Shown here: one piece after another, positions 31,850 to 40,925 of the stretch | Layout of the letters: every line of letters begins with the position of its first letter | How positions within the stretch are numbered: the first letter of the stretch is position 1 | Source: an uncultured Anaerolineales bacterium | GTDB lineage: Bacteria; Chloroflexota; Anaerolineae; Anaerolineales; UBA4823 | Length of the DNA stretch: 64,000 nt | Direction: 5' to 3' | Assembly: GCA_937928795.1 (NCBI GenBank) | Contig: CALFWB010000059.1 | Coordinates: forward strand, 27,030 to 91,029 | The notes under the pieces: generated by a model | Told to the model about the DNA's origin: nothing | What the model saw: the letters and a program-made list of their open reading frames with translations, nothing else | Databases searched by the model: none | Made by a program: the position numbers and the translations under genes

Positions 31850-32461
31850 ATGCAGGAACGCGAGATTGAAGTAAAGTTTTTAGTCAAGGACCTAAGCGCA
31901 ATTGAGGCTAAGTTAAAGCAAGCGCAGGCAAGGCTGCTTCAACCGAGGATGTTTGAACAAAACCTGAGGTTTGATACTCCCGACCGAAGGTTATCTCAGC
32001 GTGGGGAGGTTTTGCGGTTGCGAAGAGACGTGCATAATCTCCTGACCTATAAAGGGGTTAGTTCGGATGATCACGGTGCTCGATCGCGGGTGGAGATCCA
32101 AACCCAAGTTGCGGATTTCGAAGCGACTCGGCGGTTGTTTGAAGCCTTGGGTTATTCTGTGATCATGACTTATGAGAAGTATCGCTGTGAGTACGAAGTT
32201 GATGAGGGACGAATCTCGCTGGATGAAATGCCGTATGGGAATTTTGTCGAGATTGAAGCGGAGAGTGCAGAGAAAATCCAGCAGCTCTGCCAATTCTTGA
32301 GTCTTGATTGGTCGAAGCGAGTTTTCTATAGCTACGCCGAACTTTTTTCGCTTATTAAGGACGCAGACCAACTAGAAACGGATGATTTATCTTTTGAAAC
32401 CTTCAAAAATTGGCAAGGTAATCTTGCCCATTTTAGCATTTTCCCTGCAGATGATGAATAA
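31850..32461 (+). CDS. CYTH-domain protein (class IV adenylate cyclase / CyaB-like)
   Basis: EREIEVKFLVKDL; VLRLRRD; RVEIQTQV; MTYEKYRCEYEVDEGRISLDEMPYGNFVEIE. Confidence 0.9.
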   Translation: MQEREIEVKFLVKDLSAIEAKLKQAQARLLQPRMFEQNLRFDTPDRRLSQRGEVLRLRRDVHNLLTYKGVSSDDHGARSRVEIQTQVADFEATRRLFEALGYSVIMTYEKYRCEYEVDEGRISLDEMPYGNFVEIEAESAEKIQQLCQFLSLDWSKRVFYSYAELFSLIKDADQLETDDLSFETFKNWQGNLAHFSIFPADDE

Positions 32462-32534
32462 GGTCAAAATTGAAAAGGCTAATCCAAAGTGCATCTTCGC
32501 TTGAGCAGGCGTTTTGAAGTGCTGAAGCCTTGCA

Positions 32535-33389
32535 TCAGGCGTCAACCAGTTTGAGCCCTTTCCAAGCTAAACGATTTATGGTTGAAAAAGGAAGACCAAT
32601 CAACTTAAGGAAATTTTTGAGAGGGGTGGGGTCACCACTGGTTGCAAATTTTAGCTCCCCCATTTTGGTGGGGTCATTAAGAAGTCTGCGTTGTTGAAGT
32701 ACCCGGTAGGTTTGGCGTGCCACTGCCGGGGCGGGATCGATCACACGCACCTTCTCACCAACAATTTCTTGGATTAATGGAACAACAAATGGGTAATGCG
32801 TACAACCCAAGACAACCGTATCAATATTTTGGGCTAGCATAGGGAGTAAAGCGTCTTCAAGAATTTTTCGGCTCGTTGTGCTGCTAAAATTTCCTTGCTC
32901 GATTTGTTGCACCAAGCCGGGGCAGGTATGTTGGTAAAGCTTCACACCTTGGGCAAAGCGTTCGATGACTGAGGCGTAGAGCGCGCCTTGAAACGTGGCT
33001 GGGGTTGCTAAAACTCCAACTGCACCGCTTTGGGTTGTTTCGGCGGCTGGTTTGACTGCGGGCTCCATACCGATAAAGGGAAGATCGGGATATGATTGAC
33101 GAAGAGACTTAAGAGCGGCTGCTGAAGCTGTGTTACAAGCGACAACGATGATTTTGGCATTTTTCGAGATCAAATATTCGGTGATGCCCATGGCGTAATT
33201 GCGAACCTCTTCCATGGGTCTTTGTCCATAAGGGACATGGGCTTGGTCGGCTATGTAGAGGACATTCTCATGAGGAAGTTGACGCACAATCTCTCTTAAA
33301 ACACTTAGTCCCCCTACACCGGAATCGAAAACCCCAATCGGTGCAGAGGGGGAAAAAGGAAATGTTGAATCGGCAGAAGCCGTCGCCAA
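32535..33389 (-). CDS. murI: Glutamate racemase
   Basis: IGVFDSGVGGLSVLREI; VVACNTASAAAL; VLGCTHYPFV. Confidence 0.95.
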   Translation of the reverse strand: MATASADSTFPFSPSAPIGVFDSGVGGLSVLREIVRQLPHENVLYIADQAHVPYGQRPMEEVRNYAMGITEYLISKNAKIIVVACNTASAAALKSLRQSYPDLPFIGMEPAVKPAAETTQSGAVGVLATPATFQGALYASVIERFAQGVKLYQHTCPGLVQQIEQGNFSSTTSRKILEDALLPMLAQNIDTVVLGCTHYPFVVPLIQEIVGEKVRVIDPAPAVARQTYRVLQQRRLLNDPTKMGELKFATSGDPTPLKNFLKLIGLPFSTINRLAWKGLKLVDA

Positions 33390-33391
33390 GC

Positions 33392-33742
33392 TTATGCAGT
33401 GAACTTGGTCTTAAGCCGAGAGCTTTTACCCGTCCGCCCGCGCAGGAAGTAGAGCTGAGCGCGACGCACGTGAGCATGGCGTTCGACAATGACTTTTTCA
33501 AGACGAGGGGATTTCAAGAGAAATGTTCTTTCTACCCCAATGCCGTTGCTGGCGATGCGCCGCACTGTGAAGTTGGCGTTATTACCGCCTTTGCCCATGC
33601 GAATAACCGTGCCGCGGAATTCCTGTGTTCGCTCGGAGTTGCCTTCTTTGATACGGATGAAAACTCTGACGGAATCTCCAGGCCGTAATTCAGGGATGTT
33701 TTCGTTGATCGGTGCTTCAACAGCTTGCAATAATTCGCTCAT
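33392..33742 (-). CDS. rplS: 50S ribosomal protein L19
   Basis: LRPGDSVRVFIRIKEGNSERTQEFRGTVIRMGKGG..FTVRRIASNGIGVERTFLLKSPRLEKVIVERHAHVRRAQLYFLRGRTGKSSRLK. Confidence 0.97.
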   Translation of the reverse strand: MSELLQAVEAPINENIPELRPGDSVRVFIRIKEGNSERTQEFRGTVIRMGKGGNNANFTVRRIASNGIGVERTFLLKSPRLEKVIVERHAHVRRAQLYFLRGRTGKSSRLKTKFTA

Positions 33743-33904
33743 AAGACAATCCTTGAGATTGGTTTATTCTGATAAGAATTTCAAACGCGAACGTAAATTA
33801 TATCATGAATTGTCAATCGTCATGAAAATTTATCGAGAAAAACTCGAAACTTGCCCTAAATCGGCACTTGCAAACCAAAACTCTGTGGTAAAATACCTTC
33901 GTTT

Positions 33905-33977
33905 GCCCCCATCGTCTAGGGGACTAGGACGCAGCCCTTTCAAGGCTAAAACGGGGGTTCGAATCCCCCTGGGGGCA
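33905..33977 (+). tRNA. tRNA-Glu (UUC)
   Basis: Cloverleaf: GCCCCCA/TGGGGGC acceptor, GTCT..GGAC D-arm, anticodon loop CTTTCAA (TTC), GGGGG-TTCGAAT-CCCCC T-arm. Confidence 0.96.
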
Positions 33978-33984
33978 TTTTTAC

Positions 33985-34006
33985 TCCCCAACCATTAGGT
34001 TGGGGA
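33985..34006 (+). terminator. Rho-independent terminator after tRNA-Glu
   Basis: TCCCCAACC-ATTA-GGTTGGGGA followed by ATTTTATTT. Confidence 0.8.
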
Positions 34007-34083
34007 ATTTTATTTGCACCTTACAAAAGTATTAGGTAACTCCTTATTGCTAGGATACGACTTTCCATTAGAATTGATATGGT

Positions 34084-34773
34084 ATGGAACAGCATGACCT
34101 CTCCGCCCTTGCCGATTCATTTGAGTCCCTTGCGCCACAAGACATTCTTGCTTGGGCTATTCCAGAATATTCTCCTCATATTGTGATGTCAACCGCCTTT
34201 GGACCAGGGGGAATTGTCCTCATGCATCTCGTGAAGCAAATGGGTTATGACATCCCTGTTTTCTATATTGATACGGGCTTGTTATTTCCAGAGGTGCATC
34301 AATTGCGCTCCGTATTGGAGCAGACCCTGGGCATCCGCTTTGAAAGAATTGAGCCTGCACTGAGTCTGGAGGAACAAGCAGAGCAGTTTGGTGAGAAATT
34401 ATGGGAGCGAGATGCCGATACCTGCTGCTGGTTGCGTAAGGTGCTCCCGCTGCAACGCTATCTTCGCGACAAAAAAGCCTGGATCAGTGCCATCCGGGCA
34501 GACCAGACTAAAAACCGTGCCAAAGGCAGAGTCATTGAGTGGGATGAGCGATTTCAGGTGGTCAAAATTAACCCTTTGTTAAAGTGGAGTGAGGGTCAGA
34601 TTTGGGAATATATTAAGCGACATGGTCTTCCTTATAATCCTTTGCATGATCGGGGATATCCAAGCCTCGGTTGCATCCCTTGTACATCGCCGATTGAAAA
34701 CGGGGAAGATATGCGCGCTGGTCGTTGGAGGGGGAAAACAAAAGTTGAATGTGGTATTCATGTCCGAACGTGA
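34084..34773 (+). CDS. cysH: Phosphoadenylyl/adenylyl-sulfate reductase (Fe-S, APS-reductase type)
   Basis: VMSTAFGPGGIVLMHL; CC..(DTCCWLRKVLPL), GCIPCTSP and ECGIH motifs. Confidence 0.9.
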   Translation: MEQHDLSALADSFESLAPQDILAWAIPEYSPHIVMSTAFGPGGIVLMHLVKQMGYDIPVFYIDTGLLFPEVHQLRSVLEQTLGIRFERIEPALSLEEQAEQFGEKLWERDADTCCWLRKVLPLQRYLRDKKAWISAIRADQTKNRAKGRVIEWDERFQVVKINPLLKWSEGQIWEYIKRHGLPYNPLHDRGYPSLGCIPCTSPIENGEDMRAGRWRGKTKVECGIHVRT

Positions 34774-34790
34774 TTCTGCGTTGTGCTGTT

Positions 34791-36272
34791 TCATCGAGAG
34801 ATTAGTGGGAGAAAAATCTCTTGCCTAAGAGCAGCTTTCATAAATTGATAAATCGCCGTATTGTCAAGATAGTGACCACGAATTGGGTCGTACCCTATAA
34901 TAAATGCGGAATAAGACTTCTTGATCGTGCCAAATGCGTACAATGGAACAAGACAATTGGTGTGGTTAGTACTATTCCATGCCCAATAGATGGTTTCGCC
35001 AGAATCGATCTCCGTATTTGTATTCGTGTCTTCCCAACTAGCACGAATACACGTTGTTAAGCAGTTTTTTTCGAGTTTCAACGTTCGCGAAGATACTTCT
35101 CCAAGAGGTTGGTCGGGGAAAACATTGGGGGCTTGAGTTAAGTAACCCGTTTCATGATCGGCTGTGACAATGATGAGCGTGTTTGTCCAATTCGCCGGTG
35201 ATTGGGGATCATTGACCCAATCGATGGCTATTTGTACAGCATCATTAAGTTCTATCACCTCGCCGATCACTTGATTCATACTGTTTTGGTGAGAAGCAAA
35301 ATCAATTGCTCCACCTTCTACCAACAAGATAAAACCATTGGGATTTTGGTTGAGTATTTGAATGGCAGCGAGGGTCATTTCAGACAGAGAGGGATTTTCT
35401 TTGTTAGACCCTGAACCATCGGCGAGACGGTATTCCAAATTTCCGTCTGCTCCGCCAAATAGCCCAACGAGCTTCAGGGTTGTGGGATCACTGGCAGCAG
35501 CAAGAAGGCGTGAACCACCATCCGGGCTATCGGTTATGCGTTCGATATAACGGTGCTTATTCGGTAGGTTGCTCTCAGAAAGGAGTTTTTGACGGATGGC
35601 ATCATCCACGTAAGGGTTGTTTGCGTGCCACGCAGGGTGACCACCGCCGATCAGGACATCAATGGGAGGTAGTGTGTTGCCATGACCGCCTCCATAAAAA
35701 AGGCGACTTGGGTCGCCGGTCGTATTTGGTTTACCCCAAATTCCTTCGTTGGCTATTGCATATCCATTTTGGCGGGAATCGTTATGGGCAATCCATGCGC
35801 CGGGCGTTGCATGAGAGATCGGAACACTGGTCACTGCTCCAACGCTAAGCCCAAGTTGGCGCGCTTCCTCCGAAATGGTCAAGTAACGCTCAAGACCGTC
35901 CGCACTGACGCTGATCCTCCCATTGGCTGTCTTTTTGCCGCTGAACAGCGCAGTTGCAGCGGCGGCACTGTCCGTAACAAAGTTTTGGCTAACCCAATCA
36001 AATTCATGCCAAGCTTTTTGGGGCTCATAAATCCCTCCCTGAGGATAAGTGGATACCCAGACTTTGAACCAATCCTGATAGGGCGGTGGTTGAGAGGTGT
36101 ATTGTGTCGTTGCTAGGATATGATTCTCTCCCATCCCATCGCCGATAAAGAGAAAGATATAGCGAGGCTCTGCTTGAAAAGCGTTATTAGCAGGCTTTGA
36201 CCCTTGAACGGGGAAATCCCATGCAGCTATCAGGAGTAGAAGGAGTAAAGACGATAGAGCCTTTATTTTCAT
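34791..36272 (-). CDS. Secreted alkaline phosphatase
   Basis: Start trimmed to MKIKALSSLLLLLLIAAW (signal peptide). FIGDGMGENHI; VTDSAAAATALFSGKKTANG; ADHETGYL. Confidence 0.92.
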   Translation of the reverse strand: MKIKALSSLLLLLLIAAWDFPVQGSKPANNAFQAEPRYIFLFIGDGMGENHILATTQYTSQPPPYQDWFKVWVSTYPQGGIYEPQKAWHEFDWVSQNFVTDSAAAATALFSGKKTANGRISVSADGLERYLTISEEARQLGLSVGAVTSVPISHATPGAWIAHNDSRQNGYAIANEGIWGKPNTTGDPSRLFYGGGHGNTLPPIDVLIGGGHPAWHANNPYVDDAIRQKLLSESNLPNKHRYIERITDSPDGGSRLLAAASDPTTLKLVGLFGGADGNLEYRLADGSGSNKENPSLSEMTLAAIQILNQNPNGFILLVEGGAIDFASHQNSMNQVIGEVIELNDAVQIAIDWVNDPQSPANWTNTLIIVTADHETGYLTQAPNVFPDQPLGEVSSRTLKLEKNCLTTCIRASWEDTNTNTEIDSGETIYWAWNSTNHTNCLVPLYAFGTIKKSYSAFIIGYDPIRGHYLDNTAIYQFMKAALRQEIFLPLISR

Positions 36273-36479
36273 AGCAAAAGGGCAAACTATAGTTTCTATT
36301 CTAATTGAATTGCGAAAACCCAAACTTAACAAATGAGTAAGCATTTTCCATGTTGGTGTGTTAATCCATTTCTCACCAAATGTTTACAAATTTTTTAAGA
36401 GAATTGTTTATACTAACAACAACTCTGGTCAACGTGGAGCATGGAATTATCCTATCAATAACGTGAATTCTTTATAAGG

Positions 36480-37700
36480 ATGTTGCTGATGAGAACACAT
36501 AAAGGTACGCATAATCCCCTGATTTTGTTGATAACCCTATTGATTTTTACGGTAGCCTGTACCATCTCGGTGCCGATGAATTTTTCGGTTCCTGAATTTG
36601 CCCCAACGCCGCAAAACTCGCAAAGTGAAAGGCAGGTGGAACTTCAAACTCAGTTATATCCTACGCCGACACCATTTCAATTGCCTGCCCAAATTCAGGA
36701 TGAACAAGCGTTATTGGTTGCCTTGTATGCGCGAGCCAATCCGGCTGTTGTGAATATTACCGAATATTCTAGCCAAGGGGGAGAGGTGATGCCACTGGGG
36801 CAGGGTTCGGGGTTTGTATATGATAATCGTGGCCATATTGTGACTAATGCTCACGTGATTCATGGTTCTGACCAAATCGAAGTGACCTTTTGGGATGGAA
36901 CCATTGAATTAGCCCAATTGGTTGGAGAGGATTTACATAGTGATTTAGCTGTTGTAAAGGTCGAAAAGATGCCTGAAGGAATTATTCCCTTGCCTTTAGG
37001 GAATATGGAAAATTTGGCGGTTGGACAAACCGTTGTAGCGATTGGCAATCCGTTTGGGTTGGAAGGTACTCTGACCAAAGGTGTTATCAGTGCTTTGGGG
37101 AGGTCTATTCCTGCCTTGACCTCGTTTAGTATTCCGCAGGCGATCCAGACCGATGCAGCGATTAATCCGGGCAATTCCGGTGGTCCCCTGTTGAATTTGC
37201 AAGGGGAAGTGATTGGGGTTAATGCTCAAATTGAGACCGGTGGGACCAGCCGTACAAACAGCGGGGTGGGTTTTGCAATTCCGGTCAGCATCATTAAGGC
37301 TGTGGTTCCAGACTTAATCGAGAAGGGTAAACATGAATGGGCTTGGTTGGGGGTGCGTGGCGGTAGTTTATCTCCCCTCGTCCGCGAAGCGATGAAATTA
37401 AACGTTGACAAAGGAGCTTATATTGCCGAAGTCGTTGCCGGAGGTCCATCGGCTAAAGCCGGCTTGCGCGGCTCAAGTGGCAGGATTACTGTGCGCGGGC
37501 GAGAAGTGGAAATCGGTGGTGACGTGGTGATTGCTATCAATGGAGAACCAGTGCGCTCGTTTGATGACTTGTTGATTTATATCAGTCTGAAAGGAAAGCC
37601 CGGTGATACGGTTGAATTAACGGTCGTCAGAGATAATAAAGAGATCACCATTCGGGTTAAGTTAGAAGCTCGACCAGCGACTCTCGAACTTCAGCCTTAG
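36480..37700 (+). CDS. HtrA/DegP-family trypsin-like serine protease with PDZ domain, probable lipoprotein
   Basis: Lipobox FTVAC; VTNAHVI, SDLAVVKV, NPGNSGGPLLN catalytic motifs; C-terminal PDZ. Confidence 0.93.
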   Translation: MLLMRTHKGTHNPLILLITLLIFTVACTISVPMNFSVPEFAPTPQNSQSERQVELQTQLYPTPTPFQLPAQIQDEQALLVALYARANPAVVNITEYSSQGGEVMPLGQGSGFVYDNRGHIVTNAHVIHGSDQIEVTFWDGTIELAQLVGEDLHSDLAVVKVEKMPEGIIPLPLGNMENLAVGQTVVAIGNPFGLEGTLTKGVISALGRSIPALTSFSIPQAIQTDAAINPGNSGGPLLNLQGEVIGVNAQIETGGTSRTNSGVGFAIPVSIIKAVVPDLIEKGKHEWAWLGVRGGSLSPLVREAMKLNVDKGAYIAEVVAGGPSAKAGLRGSSGRITVRGREVEIGGDVVIAINGEPVRSFDDLLIYISLKGKPGDTVELTVVRDNKEITIRVKLEARPATLELQP

Positions 37701-37719
37701 TAAGCATATTCATGGCGGC

Positions 37720-37753
37720 ATCAGCTCTGGTGGTGTGTTTCACCAGAGCTGAT
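37720..37753. terminator. Bidirectional terminator between convergent htrA and purH
   Basis: Perfect 13-bp stem ATCAGCTCTGGTG-8nt-CACCAGAGCTGAT followed by TTTCTT. Confidence 0.85.
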
Positions 37754-37757
37754 TTTC

Positions 37758-39257
37758 TTAATGACGAAAATGGCGAACCCCAGTGTAGACCATAGCTAAG
37801 CCGGCTGCATCGGCAACAGCTAAGGAATCCGCATCCCGCACCGAGCCACCGGGGTGGATGATGGCGGTTATGCCGGCTTGAGCGGCAATTTCAACCGAGT
37901 CGGGAAAGGGGAAAAAAGCATCTGAAGCGAGTACCGAGCCTGGTGCACGTTCTGCAGCATGTTGGATGGCAATACGCACCGCATCGACGCGGTTGGGTTG
38001 CCCTCCGCCAATCCCAACGGTCGCAGTTCCTTTTGCCAGAACGATGGCGTTCGACTTGACGTATTGGACGGCCTTCCACGCAAACCGGAGAGCTTCCCAT
38101 TCCTGCGGAGTTGGTTGGCGACGGGAAACTACCTGCCAGGTTGCATTGGGTGGGTCACCGCTATCCATCGTTTGACGGAGAAAGCCACCCATAATCGAGC
38201 GGTACTCATATCCAGCCGAGGGAGTGATGAGGGGGGCTTCTATCAAGCGGCAATTCTTTTTTGCCCGAAATATTTCTCGAGCAGCTTCCGAGAAAGCAGG
38301 CGCAATGAGGCACTCGATAAATAACTCCTTCATTGCTAAAGCCACATCCTCGCAGATCTCGCGATTCGAGGCGATCACGCCTCCAAACGCTGAAACGGGG
38401 TCGGAAGTCAGCGCGTTTTGATAAGCCTCTTCGACCTTTTCAGCACAGGCGATCCCGCACGGAGACTGATGTTTAACAATGACAACACAGGGAAGCTCGT
38501 AACTCAGAGCAGCTCGCCAAGCCGTATCCAAGTCAAGTAGGTTGTTGTAGGAGAGTTCCTTCCCTTGCAGGATTTTGCCTCCGAAGGGTGATGTATGGGG
38601 TTGTTCCGAGAAAAATTCCGCTTGTTGGTGCGGGTTTTCGCCATAGTGCAACTTTTGGACAGGGTAAAGTTGAAGCGTTAGGGTTTCTTCTGCACTGAGA
38701 TAAGCGGCGATTAGGGCATCGTAGCGAGCGGTGCGAGCAAATGCTTCTGAAGCTAACTTACGCCTGGTTTCAGCAGAGACGCTTCCTTGTTTGAGTTCAT
38801 GGAGAATAAGCGAATAAGCTCGCGGATCTGAGCAGACGACGACTCTCTCCCAATTCTTTGCAGCCGCCCGAAGTAAGGCAACACCGCCAATGTCGATGTT
38901 TTCGATAGCCTCTTCTAGGCTTACATTGGGTTGGGCAATTGTTTGTTCAAAAGGATAGAGGTTGACCACCACCATGTCAATTGGACTCCAACCCATGCTG
39001 GTTAATTCCCGAAGGTCTTCTTCCGTTGAACGAGCAAGGATTCCAGCATGGATGGCAGGGTGTAAAGTTTTTACGCGCCCTTTTAGCACTTCAGGTGAAG
39101 CGGTATATTGAGCAATTTCAGTGTGAGGGATCTTCTGGTGAGCAAGGTAACGCGCTGTACCTCCGCTTGCCAGTAGGGTCCATTTCATTTCTGCCAGTTG
39201 ATGGGCAAACTCTGCCAGTCCTTTTTTGTCATAAACGGAAAGCAGGGCAGTGGGCAT
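37758..39257 (-). CDS. purH: Bifunctional AICAR transformylase / IMP cyclohydrolase
   Basis: Start trimmed to MPTALLSVYDKKGL. KTLHPAIHAGIL; KHQSPCGIA; SDAFFPFPDSVE. Confidence 0.96.
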   Translation of the reverse strand: MPTALLSVYDKKGLAEFAHQLAEMKWTLLASGGTARYLAHQKIPHTEIAQYTASPEVLKGRVKTLHPAIHAGILARSTEEDLRELTSMGWSPIDMVVVNLYPFEQTIAQPNVSLEEAIENIDIGGVALLRAAAKNWERVVVCSDPRAYSLILHELKQGSVSAETRRKLASEAFARTARYDALIAAYLSAEETLTLQLYPVQKLHYGENPHQQAEFFSEQPHTSPFGGKILQGKELSYNNLLDLDTAWRAALSYELPCVVIVKHQSPCGIACAEKVEEAYQNALTSDPVSAFGGVIASNREICEDVALAMKELFIECLIAPAFSEAAREIFRAKKNCRLIEAPLITPSAGYEYRSIMGGFLRQTMDSGDPPNATWQVVSRRQPTPQEWEALRFAWKAVQYVKSNAIVLAKGTATVGIGGGQPNRVDAVRIAIQHAAERAPGSVLASDAFFPFPDSVEIAAQAGITAIIHPGGSVRDADSLAVADAAGLAMVYTGVRHFRH

Positions 39258-39379
39258 CACCGTTTCCTTTCTCATGTGAGTTTCGGTACAATACAAGTTG
39301 ATTTTAACCTTTTTCCCAAAGTTTTCTAATTGGCAACTTTTCCAAAAAATGCTATGATAAATTGAGAAAGGAGTTGATT

Positions 39380-40600
39380 GTGAGCGGCAAAATCTTGGCT
39401 GTTGATGACGATCCGATGAATTTGAAACTCGTCGCTGCGACTTTGGGCAAAGAAGGTTTTGAGGTTGTCACGGCGAGTAATGGGAAAGAGGGATACCAAA
39501 AAGCCGAAGAAATTCTGCCCGATCTGGTGATTCTCGATGTAATGATGCCAGAGATGGACGGCTACCAGGTTTGTAATTTGCTGCGTAAAAACCCTAAAAC
39601 AGCCAACTTATCCGTTATGATGCTCACTTCCCTAGGTTCCGTAGAACAAAAGATCAAGGGATTTGACGCAGGAGCGGATGACTACTTAGCGAAACCCTTT
39701 GCGCCGGATGAATTGATTGCCCATGTGCGAGCCTTGATGCGGCGTTCGAGCAGCCATGCCGAAGTTGAAGGAGAGGCAAATGGAAAAATCCTTGCGGTAT
39801 TTTCTTTGCGGGGCGGTGTGGGGGTTTCTACTATTGCAAGTAACCTAGCTAGTGGTTTAGCGCTTCTGTGGAATGCGCCAACGGTTTTGGTCGATTTAGT
39901 TCTTACTGCAGGCCAAACCGCTCTCATGTTCAATTTGCCTTACCGACGCTCATGGGGGAATTTAGCCCGTTTGCCGATTGAAGAAATTGAACCTCTTGTT
40001 GTCCACGAGGTATTGTTGCAGCACAGCAGCGGTGTTCGTGTTCTAGCCGCATCTCCTCAGCCGGAACAGAACGAATATCTAACAGGTGAGAAAGTCACCC
40101 ATGTATTAGGAATCCTCAGTCAGCAATATGCTTATATCGTGCTTGATCTGCCTCATGATTTTCAGGAAACAACGCTCGCCAGCTTGGATGCTAGTCACGA
40201 GATTATCCTCGTGCTTTCACCAGATTTAGCCGCAGTCAGAGCCGCTGTATGTGCCTTAAACGTGTTTGAAAACTTAAGATACCCGAAAGAGATCATCCGC
40301 TTGGTTGAGAATTGGGTCTTTCCTAAGGGTGGTTTGCCCCGCGGGGACATTGAAAAAGCTCTGGGGCGAACGATTGACCTTCAAATCCCTTATGCATCCG
40401 AACAGATTGTGAAGGCAATTAATGTCGGAGCGCCGCCGGTGTTTGCCGACCCTCAATCCCCCCTGGGAGCATTGTTCGAGGATTTTGCCTTTTTGATGAG
40501 CAAGGAAACCCATAAAAAGACCAAACCTCAGACACCAACCCAAGCCTGGCTACGGGTGGTGCGCCGTTTCCAGCAACGTCAAGCGAAAAAAGCGAACTGA
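39380..40600 (+). CDS. Response regulator receiver fused to CpaE/TadZ-like ParA-superfamily domain
   Basis: GTG start. Intact REC (VDDD..ILDVMMPEMDGYQV..LAKPF) followed by AVFSLRGGVGVSTIASNLA. Confidence 0.88.
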   Translation: MSGKILAVDDDPMNLKLVAATLGKEGFEVVTASNGKEGYQKAEEILPDLVILDVMMPEMDGYQVCNLLRKNPKTANLSVMMLTSLGSVEQKIKGFDAGADDYLAKPFAPDELIAHVRALMRRSSSHAEVEGEANGKILAVFSLRGGVGVSTIASNLASGLALLWNAPTVLVDLVLTAGQTALMFNLPYRRSWGNLARLPIEEIEPLVVHEVLLQHSSGVRVLAASPQPEQNEYLTGEKVTHVLGILSQQYAYIVLDLPHDFQETTLASLDASHEIILVLSPDLAAVRAAVCALNVFENLRYPKEIIRLVENWVFPKGGLPRGDIEKALGRTIDLQIPYASEQIVKAINVGAPPVFADPQSPLGALFEDFAFLMSKETHKKTKPQTPTQAWLRVVRRFQQRQAKKAN

Positions 40601-40634
40601 TTGCTCTATCTGAAAATCCGCAGATGACGCAGAT

Positions 40635-40921
40635 TTCCAGCAATTCTAAATTTGCGCACCGGTTTATCTTCTAGCAAGAAAGAGCAGATTTCCGTAACAT
40701 AGGTTTCGGCTTATGTCTCGTTTCCACAAGCTAAAGCTTATGTTACCGTCCAAGCGAAGCATATGCTACGCTTGACAAGCTGTAGCAGGCGGATTTCCCG
40801 TAACGGAGGCTTCAAGCTGATGATGGTTTGGTCAACTTGGATTTGTGTTACCTTCGCATGATTTTCCCATAGCGGATGTCTAAAGCCAGCGTTTTCAGGC
40901 CTAAATTTAGAATTACTGGAA
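40635..40921. repeat. Inverted-repeat-bounded cluster of degenerate REP-like hairpin units
   Basis: 19-bp arms TTCCAG(C/T)AATTCTAAATTT at 40635..40653 and 40903..40921 (18/19); internal GTAAC-type hairpin units at ~40687, ~40724 (reverse), ~40746 and ~40792. Confidence 0.6.
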
Positions 40922-40925
40922 GATT

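Noticed and set aside
33868-33894. TTGCAA-TAAAAT promoter for tRNA-Glu
   Set aside because: Spacer is only 15 bp and the -10 is weak; not strong enough to list.
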